Source: an uncultured Eubacteriales bacterium
GTDB lineage: Bacteria > Bacillota > Clostridia > UBA1381
Length of the DNA: 37,718 nt
Assembly (NCBI GenBank): GCA_905199755.1
Contig: CAJKHT010000021.1
Coordinates: 1-37,718, forward strand
Direction of reading: 5' to 3'
Each line of letters opens with the position of its first letter. Positions within the stretch are counted from its first letter, which is position 1. Of this stretch, positions 32,062-37,718 are shown piece by piece. A model generated the notes under the pieces. It was not told where the DNA came from, ran no database searches, and saw only the letters and a list, made by a program, of their open reading frames with translations. The position numbers and the translations under genes are program-made.

Positions 32062-32415
32062 ATGAAAAACTACACAAAAACAAACATCGGAAACGAAGGC
32101 AGAACAGAGCTGCACGAAAAGCTTGCTTTAACGGGCGCGGAGGTCAGCATTAACCGTCTCCCGGCAGGAGCAGGGGTTCCGTTCGTACATTCTCACAAGA
32201 ACAACGAAGAAATTTACGGAATAATTGAGGGAAAAGGCAAAGCGGTAATTGACGGCGAGGAAATCGAAATCAAAGCCGGCGACTGGCTTAAGGTTGCTCC
32301 GGCGGCAAAACGTCAGTTTTCCGCGGCTGAGGATTCGGGAATTACCTTTGTCTGTGTGCAGGTAAGGGAAAATTCGCTGGACGGCTTTACCGCAGATGAT
32401 GCAGTGGTTTATTAA
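32062..32415 (+). CDS. Small cupin-domain protein
   Basis: A 117-residue single-domain cupin with motif one HSHKNNEEIYGIIEGKGKAVIDG (two His and a Glu as metal ligands) and the second motif around VAPAAKRQFSAAEDSGITF. Motif two lacks the usual His, having KRQ instead, so metal coordination may be incomplete. Substrate is unknown. Small cupins are common targets of adjacent HxlR regulators. The ATG at 32062 follows GGGAGG (32049-32054). Its transcript ends at the palindrome 32442-32477. Confidence 0.9.
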   Translation: MKNYTKTNIGNEGRTELHEKLALTGAEVSINRLPAGAGVPFVHSHKNNEEIYGIIEGKGKAVIDGEEIEIKAGDWLKVAPAAKRQFSAAEDSGITFVCVQVRENSLDGFTADDAVVY

Positions 32416-32441
32416 ATTAAACAAGGGATAGGAAAAACTAA

Positions 32442-32477
32442 GGCTGTTTAAAAGGTCAATTGACCTTTTAAACAGCC
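32442..32477. terminator. Perfect 36-bp palindromic bidirectional terminator
   Basis: GGCTGTTTAAAAGGTCAA is followed immediately by its exact reverse complement (32460-32477), giving 18-bp arms with no spacer. CGTTTTATTTTA follows on the plus strand. It lies between the converging cupin and EF-G-paralogue genes. Confidence 0.88.
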
Positions 32478-32490
32478 CGTTTTATTTTAC

Positions 32491-34557
32491 TTATTCCTTT
32501 CCTGCCGCTTCAATTATTTTTTCCGCAATATTTGCAGGCACCTGCTCATATCTTACAAATTCAAATGTAAACATACCTCTGCCCTGGCTCATGGAGCGCA
32601 AATCAACGGCATACTTAAACATTTCAGCCTCCGGCACCTCCGCCTCGACCATGTTAAGACCTTTCTTGTCGCTTTCGCCCATGCCCATTATTCTGCCGCG
32701 GCGCTTGTTTATATCGCCGATAACGTCACCCATTATATTTTCGGGAACATAAACCTTAAGGCAGCCTACCGGCTCCAGAAGTACCGGCTTTGCCTGCTTC
32801 ATGCCCTCTTTATAGGCAATCGATGCAGCCGTCTTGAATGCCATTTCCGATGAATCCACGGGGTGGTATGAGCCGTCCAGAAGCGTAGCTTTCAGGTTTA
32901 CAACCGGGTATCCGGCAAGCACACCGTGCAGACACGAATCACGCAGTCCTTTTTCAACCGCAGGGAAGTAGTTTTTGGGAACACTTCCGCCGAATACCTG
33001 TTCCTCAAAGAGCATATCCTCGGTCATTCCCGGCTCGAACTTAATCTTTACATGACCGTACTGACCGTGACCTCCCGATTGCTTTTTGTGCTTGCCCTCA
33101 ACGGTAGCCTCGCCCTTTATGGTTTCACGGTACGGAACAATCGGCTCCGACAGCTTTACGCTTACGCCGTACTTGCTCTTTAATTTGTTTACAAGCACAT
33201 CAATATGCTGTTCGCCCTGACCGTTTATAAGAGTCTGCTTTGTCTCGGAATTATTTGTAACAGTGAATGACGGATCCTCCTCGGCAAGCTTCATAAGACC
33301 GCCTATAATTTTTTCCTCATCGCCCTTTGTAACAGGCTCTGCCGCCATTGAAAGCACGGGTGACGGGAATTCTATGCCGGTAAGAATTATATTCTTATCC
33401 TTGTCGCACAGAGTGTCGCCTGTTTTGGTATTTTCAAGCTTTGCCGTACAGCCGATGTCGCCGGCTTTGATTTTTGATGCTTCAAGCTGCTTTTTGCCGC
33501 ACAGCATAAATACCTTGCCTATTTTTTCGTTGCAGCCGCGGTTCGGGTTATAAAGCACGGAATCGGAATGAATATCGCCCGAATAAACTCTGAACAGCGA
33601 CATTTTTCCGACATACGGATCGGCAATGGTTTTAAATACGATGGCTGCCGTTGTTTCCTCCTCGCTCTGTACAACCTCAATCGGCTCGGCGCTGTCCGCA
33701 ACACGCGCGATTTCCTCGATTTCCGACGGCGCCGGCAGATACTTTCCGATGCCGTCCATAAGCGAGCGCACACCGATATTATCCTGACCGCTGCCGCAGT
33801 AAACGGGATATATGCTTCCGTCCTTGACACCCTTTCTGATTGCGCCCTTTATCTCATCAACGGTAAACGGTTCGCCGTTGAAATATTTGTTCATAAGCTC
33901 CTCGTCCGTCTCCGCAACAGCCTCCATAATCATATCGCGCAGCGGAGCGACAACCTCTTCCATGCCATCCGGCACGGGGATTTCAACTCTGTAAATGCCG
34001 TCATATCTGCGCGCGGTCATATCCACAATGTCGACAAAGCCCTTAAACTCGTCTCCCTCGCGTATAGGATAAACAAACGGCGTTACCGACTTTCCGAAAA
34101 CCTCTTTCATCTGTTCCAGCGTTTTCTGGTAATCTGCGCGGTCGTCGTCTATTTTGTTTACGAAAAACATTATCGGAATACCACGCTGCCGCGCATACTC
34201 AAACGTCTGCTCCGTTCCTACGGAAACACCGCTCCTGCCGCTTAAAACAACAAGTGCGCTGTCTGCCGCACGCACACCCTCCTTTACCTCACCGGCAAAG
34301 TCGAAAAATCCCGGAGTATCTATAATATTGTATTTCATATCCTTCCATTCGATGGGTGCTACCGCCGCCGAGATGGAGAATTGTCTTTTTATTTCTTCGG
34401 GATCACAGTCGGTTACTGTTGTTCCGTCCGACGGCTTTCCGAGTCTGTCTGTAGCCTTTGCGTTGAAAAGCATTGCCTCGGTAAGCGTCGTCTTGCCGCA
34501 TTTTCCGTGTCCCGTTATAACCACGTTTCTGATTTCGTCCATTTTGTAAGTCTTCAC
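32491..34557 (-). CDS. Elongation factor G paralogue (EF-G-like translation GTPase)
   Basis: A 688-residue translational GTPase with the EF-G domain order: G domain with P-loop GHGKCGKTTL (16-25), DTPGFFDF and NKIDDD; domain II; domain III; domain IV (SGGHGQYGHVKIKFEP); and domain V (EPVGCLKVYVPENIMGDVIGDINKRRGRI). The P-loop differs from the usual GHIDAGKTT-type sequence of canonical EF-G and there is no rpsL-rpsG-tuf context, so this is the second EF-G type found in many Clostridia rather than the housekeeping fusA. Its exact role is not established. It starts at the GTG (34557), 6 nt after GGAGG. Confidence 0.92.
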   Translation of the reverse strand: MKTYKMDEIRNVVITGHGKCGKTTLTEAMLFNAKATDRLGKPSDGTTVTDCDPEEIKRQFSISAAVAPIEWKDMKYNIIDTPGFFDFAGEVKEGVRAADSALVVLSGRSGVSVGTEQTFEYARQRGIPIMFFVNKIDDDRADYQKTLEQMKEVFGKSVTPFVYPIREGDEFKGFVDIVDMTARRYDGIYRVEIPVPDGMEEVVAPLRDMIMEAVAETDEELMNKYFNGEPFTVDEIKGAIRKGVKDGSIYPVYCGSGQDNIGVRSLMDGIGKYLPAPSEIEEIARVADSAEPIEVVQSEEETTAAIVFKTIADPYVGKMSLFRVYSGDIHSDSVLYNPNRGCNEKIGKVFMLCGKKQLEASKIKAGDIGCTAKLENTKTGDTLCDKDKNIILTGIEFPSPVLSMAAEPVTKGDEEKIIGGLMKLAEEDPSFTVTNNSETKQTLINGQGEQHIDVLVNKLKSKYGVSVKLSEPIVPYRETIKGEATVEGKHKKQSGGHGQYGHVKIKFEPGMTEDMLFEEQVFGGSVPKNYFPAVEKGLRDSCLHGVLAGYPVVNLKATLLDGSYHPVDSSEMAFKTAASIAYKEGMKQAKPVLLEPVGCLKVYVPENIMGDVIGDINKRRGRIMGMGESDKKGLNMVEAEVPEAEMFKYAVDLRSMSQGRGMFTFEFVRYEQVPANIAEKIIEAAGKE

Positions 34558-34563
34558 TGTGAG

Positions 34564-34589
34564 CCTCCGTTCTGCCGTCTGATAACGGC
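34564..34589 (-). promoter_or_regulatory. Hairpin-AGAAC-GGAGG leader before the EF-G paralogue
   Basis: On the minus strand GCCGT pairs with ACGGC over a TATCAG loop (34574-34589). AGAAC and then GGAGG (34564-34568) follow, 6 nt before the GTG. The layout matches the leaders of pgsA and the aminotransferase gene, but with a T-A pair in place of a C-G pair in the stem. Confidence 0.6.
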
Positions 34590-34688
34590 ATAAATTTCAA
34601 TCTACTTAATACTTACCACAATATATACAAACCGAAACATTATTTTGTCTGTCATTTTATATAAACTTAACAATTGTTTTTTGTGCAT

Positions 34689-34707
34689 TAATACCGACTG
34701 AGTATTA
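34689..34707. promoter_or_regulatory. Candidate Rrf2-family operator
   Basis: TAATAC and GTATTA form a perfect inverted repeat with a CGACTGA centre. The sequence ATACCGACTGAGTAT resembles half of an IscR-type site (ATA-GACT) and sits between the divergent EF-G-paralogue and rrf2 genes, 37 bp upstream of the rrf2 -35 box. Assignment as an autoregulatory or FeS-regulator site is inference. Confidence 0.4.
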
Positions 34708-34743
34708 TAATTAAGAATATAATAAATATTTTTAAAATTACGC

Positions 34744-34772
34744 TTGAAAACCTACAAAATCTATGTTATTAT
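34744..34772 (+). promoter_or_regulatory. Promoter of the Rrf2 regulator gene
   Basis: TTGAAA (34744-34749) and TATTAT (34767-34772) are 17 nt apart, 25 nt before the start codon, giving a very short leader. Confidence 0.8.
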
Positions 34773-34797
34773 AGTGGTATGAATAGAGGTGGAAAAA

Positions 34798-35235
34798 GTG
34801 AAAATATCAACCAAGGGACGATATGCATTGAGAATGATGCTGGATTTGGCAGAGCATCAGAATGACGGATATGTGGCATTAAAGGATATAGCGCAAAGAC
34901 AGGAAATTTCAAAAAAATATCTTGAACAGATTATCCCGGTTCTGAACCGTTCCGAATTTCTTAACACAAGCCGCGGCTTTAAAGGCGGCTACAGACTTGC
35001 AAAAACTCCCGACAAATATACCGTAGGTGATATTCTGCGGCTCACGGAGGGCGGACTTGCCCCGGTTGCATGTCTGGAGCATTCTCCGAATCAATGTGAA
35101 AGGAACGAATCCTGCGCCACCTTGCCGGTATGGCAGGGACTGAACAGGGTGATTAACGAATACCTTGACAGCGTTACTTTGCAGGATATACTGGACTCCG
35201 AAAAAAGCCACATTGCAAATGATTATGTTATATAA
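34798..35235 (+). CDS. Rrf2-family transcriptional regulator (IscR/CymR-like)
   Basis: 145 residues, opening with the canonical Rrf2 start KISTKGRYALRMMLDLAEH. The wing helix-turn-helix follows (VALKDIAQRQEISKKYLEQIIPVLNRSEFLNTSRGFKGGYRLAK). A C-terminal part has three cysteines (CLEHSPNQCERNESC) spaced 8 and 6 apart, similar to the cluster-binding cysteines of IscR. It may therefore sense Fe-S or cysteine status. The GTG at 34798 is 6 nt from GAGGTGG; a GTG three codons earlier overlaps that site. In many Clostridia an iscS/iscU (nifS/nifU) pair follows; here the gene is alone and ends at element B. Confidence 0.92.
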   Translation: MKISTKGRYALRMMLDLAEHQNDGYVALKDIAQRQEISKKYLEQIIPVLNRSEFLNTSRGFKGGYRLAKTPDKYTVGDILRLTEGGLAPVACLEHSPNQCERNESCATLPVWQGLNRVINEYLDSVTLQDILDSEKSHIANDYVI

Positions 35236-35243
35236 GGCTGTAA

Positions 35244-35332
35244 ATCCCCTCAAAAAGGGGATGTTAAAAAAACCCAAAGCTTTTTTCCTATCCCCTCAAA
35301 AAGGAGCTGAAAAAACACATTTTTTCAGCTCC
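35244..35332. repeat. Structured element B with strong terminator (partner of element A)
   Basis: AGGGGAT (35256-35262) can pair either with ATCCCCT upstream (35244-35250) or with ATCCCCT downstream (35290-35296), so two mutually exclusive hairpins exist. The downstream version, with internal A and T runs, matches the ends of element A. It is followed by GGAGCTGAAAAAA-CACA-TTTTTTCAGCTCC (35303-35332) and TTTTTG, a strong intrinsic terminator for rrf2. The equivalent hairpin in element A is GGAGTTG/CAACTCC, a compensated change. The element separates rrf2 from the converging XRE gene. Confidence 0.8.
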
Positions 35333-35340
35333 TTTTTGTT

Positions 35341-35670
35341 TTACTTTGAATTGTATTTATTGTCCATCACAAGATAGCGGTAATACTCAACCAGCTTCTG
35401 AATACCTGCGCCGTTAAGCTTTGAAAGGTCTATAGTACAAACCGCCAGCTCCGTAGAGGAAAGCTTCGGCGCCATACCGAGCAGATATGACGGAGTCACA
35501 TCAAATATTACGCTTGCCTTGGATATGGTATCGGTTGAGGGCATGCGCGTACCTGCCTCCCAGTTTGCGACCGATGTACGCGATACTCCGAGAAGAGCCG
35601 CAAGCTGCGCCTGTGAATACCCGCTTTTTGTGCGCAGGTCCTTAATCTTTTTTGAAAAACCTTTAATCAT
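35341..35670 (-). CDS. XRE-family helix-turn-helix regulator
   Basis: A 109-residue protein. The N-terminal 60 residues form a Cro/C1-type domain (FSKKIKDLRTKSGYSQAQLAALLGVSRTSVANWEAGTRMPSTDTISKASVIFDVTPSYLLG). The remaining tail of about 45 residues has a helical stretch but no known domain. I chose the ATG at 35670: GGAGG sits 7 nt upstream, within the last codons of ftsH, and the start overlaps the ftsH stop by 8 nt (ATGATTAA). The two should be translationally coupled. A longer upstream reading (MKKTFRRKK) would lie entirely inside ftsH and ignore that site. Confidence 0.92.
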   Translation of the reverse strand: MIKGFSKKIKDLRTKSGYSQAQLAALLGVSRTSVANWEAGTRMPSTDTISKASVIFDVTPSYLLGMAPKLSSTELAVCTIDLSKLNGAGIQKLVEYYRYLVMDNKYNSK

Positions 35671-37645
35671 TTTCTTCCTCCGAAATGTTTTCTTCACTGT
35701 TTTTCTGTTCTCTCACGCGGTTAAATATTTCCATAAATTCCTCGCCGCTTATTGTTTCCTTTTCAATCAGAAATTCCGCAATCGCATCGAGAGCATCACG
35801 GTTTTCCGTAAGCAGGCGGTATGCCTTTTCGTGACATTCTTTCAGCACCGCAACGATTTCGTTGTCAATATCGGTTTTTGTTTCCTCACTGCAATTCGAG
35901 ACATTTCTGCCGTCAAGGTATTTATTCTGTACGCTTTCAAGTCCTGCCATGCCGAATTTATCCGACATTCCGTACATTGTAATCATGTTTCGTGCAAGCG
36001 CGGTTGCACGTTCAATATCATTCGATGCACCCGTTGTCTGCACATTGAATACAATTTCCTCCGCACAGCGTCCTGCGAGGAATACCGTTATCTGGTCAAG
36101 GATTTCGTCCTTTGACATGAGGTAATGTTCTTCTTCCTCGGGCATCTGCATGGTGTAGCCCAGAGAACCCATTGTACGCGGCACAATCGTGATTTTCTGC
36201 ACGGGCTGGGTATTTTTCTGCAGCGCCGTTGCAAGCGCATGTCCCACCTCGTGGAACGATACGATTCGTTTTTCCTTTTTGCTTAAGATGCGGTCTTTCT
36301 TTTCTTTTCCGGCGATGATTACCTCAACCGCCTCCATTAAATCCTCCTGCATTACAGCCTGTCTGCCGCAGCGTACCGCTCTCAGTGCCGCCTCGTTTAT
36401 CATGTTTGCGAGGTCTGCGCCGACTGCTCCGCTCGTTGCGAGAGCCATTTCGTGCAAATCCACCGATGAATCGGTTTTAACGTTCTTGATATGAACCTTT
36501 AAAACCTCCTCACGTCCTTTGAGGTCGGGCTTTTCAACTATGATGCGCCTGTCAAAGCGTCCCGGTCTTAAAAGTGCCTTGTCAAGCACCTCCGGTCTGT
36601 TTGTCGCCGCCAGTATCACAAGTCCCTTTGACGAATCAAAGCCGTCCATTTCGGAAAGCAGCTGATTCAGCGTCTGTTCACGTTCGTCATTGGAGCTTAT
36701 CTGATTATCTCTCGATTTTCCTATTGCATCGATTTCATCAATAAATATTATACACGGTGCCTTTGCCGATGCCTGCTTGAACAGGTCACGCACTCTCGAC
36801 GCACCGACTCCGACAAACATCTCGACAAATTCCGAACCCGAAAGCGAGAAAAACGGAACATTTGCTTCGCCTGCGACAGCCTTTGCCAGAAGCGTTTTAC
36901 CCGTTCCCGGAGGCCCTACGAGCAGCGCGCCTTTCGGCTGCTTTGCACCGATTGCGGTATATTTTGAGGGGTTATGCAAAAAGTCCACAATTTCGTTAAG
37001 CGACTCCTTTGCCTCCTCCTGCCCGGCGACATCATTAAAGGTTACGCCGGTTTTGTTTTCTATATTATACATCTTCGCATTCGACTGACCGATGCCCATA
37101 ATTCCGCCTCCGCCGCCCATGCGTTTTGATGCGAACCGGAACAGCAGCGAAAGCATTGCGCCCATAATCAGGAGCGGCAGAATATAGGTCATAAAGAATG
37201 CAAGCAGCGGACTGGTGTTCTGAATGTGCGTGTAATAAGTCACGCCGTGGTCGTCCAGAAGCTGCAAAAGCCTGTCGTCACGTATATATCCCGTCTTGTA
37301 TATCGGACGGCTCTGCTCCTCAAGCCGCTTTCTGACGTTGTCCGTATTTATTCCCCACGAGCTCATCGCATTAAGCACGGAGTCATTTTGCGCCGCTGCT
37401 TTCTCGTCCGGCTGACCGTATATAATATATTGGTCGGCTTCTATGACAACCGTATCAACTTTGTTATCGTTTACCATTGTAAGAAACTCATTATACGTTA
37501 TTTCCTGCGCGGTATCCGACGAAAGCGAGGTTATAAGAAAATTCAGCAGTATTGTTGCCGAAACCGATATTATAAGAAAAATTATAATCGGGTTTTTAAC
37601 CGGATTGGGATTGGGCGTTCTTTTGTTATTATTATTATTGTTCAC
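35663..37645 (-). CDS. ftsH: ATP-dependent zinc metalloprotease FtsH
   Basis: This membrane-anchored AAA+ protease degrades misfolded membrane proteins and short-lived regulators. The 660-residue protein has TM1 (about 19-41), an extracytoplasmic domain (about 42-145), and TM2 (about 147-171). The AAA+ module has Walker A GPPGTGKT (244-251), pore loop FVG (about 276-278), Walker B FIIDEID-like FIDEID (301-306) and the second-region arginines RPGRFDRR. The zinc site is HEVGH (465-469), with a third ligand expected in the TGASNDIERAT segment. The N-terminus begins with six consecutive Asn codons (a trinucleotide run). It starts with GTG at 37645 after AAAGGAC. Translationally coupled to a downstream XRE gene. 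Confidence 0.97.
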   Translation of the reverse strand: MNNNNNNKRTPNPNPVKNPIIIFLIISVSATILLNFLITSLSSDTAQEITYNEFLTMVNDNKVDTVVIEADQYIIYGQPDEKAAAQNDSVLNAMSSWGINTDNVRKRLEEQSRPIYKTGYIRDDRLLQLLDDHGVTYYTHIQNTSPLLAFFMTYILPLLIMGAMLSLLFRFASKRMGGGGGIMGIGQSNAKMYNIENKTGVTFNDVAGQEEAKESLNEIVDFLHNPSKYTAIGAKQPKGALLVGPPGTGKTLLAKAVAGEANVPFFSLSGSEFVEMFVGVGASRVRDLFKQASAKAPCIIFIDEIDAIGKSRDNQISSNDEREQTLNQLLSEMDGFDSSKGLVILAATNRPEVLDKALLRPGRFDRRIIVEKPDLKGREEVLKVHIKNVKTDSSVDLHEMALATSGAVGADLANMINEAALRAVRCGRQAVMQEDLMEAVEVIIAGKEKKDRILSKKEKRIVSFHEVGHALATALQKNTQPVQKITIVPRTMGSLGYTMQMPEEEEHYLMSKDEILDQITVFLAGRCAEEIVFNVQTTGASNDIERATALARNMITMYGMSDKFGMAGLESVQNKYLDGRNVSNCSEETKTDIDNEIVAVLKECHEKAYRLLTENRDALDAIAEFLIEKETISGEEFMEIFNRVREQKNSEENISEEEND

Positions 37646-37689
37646 CGAAATTTTGTCCTTTCCGAAATTTAATGCAATTTATCAACTAT

Positions 37690-37718
37690 ATTGTACCATG
37701 GAATTTGATTATTTTCAA
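37690..37718 (-). promoter_or_regulatory. Promoter of ftsH
   Basis: On the minus strand TTGAAA (37713-37718, the last six bases of the window) and TACAAT (37690-37695) are 17 nt apart, 45 nt upstream of the GTG start. No CtsR or CIRCE-type operator is visible in the part seen. Confidence 0.78.

Noticed and set aside
32442..32477. A regulator-binding operator at the perfect 36-bp palindrome
   Set aside because: Its position between converging genes with T-rich flanks is fully explained by a bidirectional terminator.
33568..34245. A 225-codon plus-strand open frame inside the EF-G paralogue
   Set aside because: It is antisense to a clearly conserved GTPase, has no ribosome binding site, and shows the low-complexity translation expected of an antisense frame.
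35519..36115. A 198-codon plus-strand open frame
   Set aside because: It runs antisense to both the XRE gene and the FtsH protease domain, which are strongly supported; no start signal.

Overview
The window looks like the replication-origin region of a Clostridia-class Bacillota chromosome of moderate G+C. The grounds are: a dnaA-dnaN origin with Bacillus-style architecture, strong GGAGG-type ribosome binding sites throughout, a class A RNase P RNA, a SigB/F/G-type sigma factor, SLH and copper-amine-oxidase-type stalk domains on secreted proteins, an Rrf2 regulator, and a TagO/MnaA pair. I cannot name a genus from sequence alone. Genes lie on both strands in short blocks, so there is no strong co-orientation with the rightward fork.

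Left end (1-5 kb): dnaA and dnaN on the minus strand, with oriC between them. Reading from dnaA toward dnaN it has DnaA boxes, a GC-rich patch, five consecutive TAG trinucleotides (a DnaA-trio-like array) and an AT-rich tract carrying a 17-bp tandem repeat. argS, not rpmH, lies upstream of dnaA. 4.7-9.3 kb: an EamA/DMT permease; an SDR oxidoreductase translationally coupled to a secreted BspA-type leucine-rich-repeat protein; rnpB, whose promoter stands back-to-back with the SDR promoter; and coaBC. 9.4-13.8 kb: a plus-strand operon ilvA-recX-rimO-pgsA-hisIE, with overlapping or closely spaced genes, from one clear promoter to a complex terminator. 13.9-23.1 kb (minus): a PhoR/PhoB-like two-component system, a frameshifted secreted stalk-domain protein, a YtqA-type radical SAM protein, a DUF1540 protein, an SLH-domain protein, and a run made of a membrane protein of unknown role, sigma factor, pyrE and a stalk-domain protein. 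23.3-31.3 kb (plus): gltX-glnS-aminotransferase-trpS, then tagO and the UDP-GlcNAc 2-epimerase gene for cell-surface polysaccharide. 31.4-37.7 kb: a divergent HxlR regulator/cupin pair, an EF-G paralogue, an Rrf2 regulator, and ftsH overlapping a small XRE regulator.

Most genes are ordinary housekeeping genes. The unexplained structure is between them. Several intergenic gaps hold long imperfect hairpins that recur as families: loci near 17.93-18.10 and 35.24-35.33 kb share termini and a second hairpin with a compensatory base change; a 106-bp tandem duplication at 19.55-19.76 kb shares its core hairpin with the 17.9-kb locus; loci at 13.80-13.89 and 31.33-31.42 kb share conserved arms around a variable insert; a 131-nt palindromic element lies in the hxlR leader. 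Separately, a small G/C hairpin followed by RGAA(A)C-GGAGG occurs just before the start codons of three unrelated genes (pgsA, the aminotransferase, the EF-G paralogue). These are the best candidates for something undescribed. I see no CRISPR array, tRNA, insertion sequence, phage or defence system.
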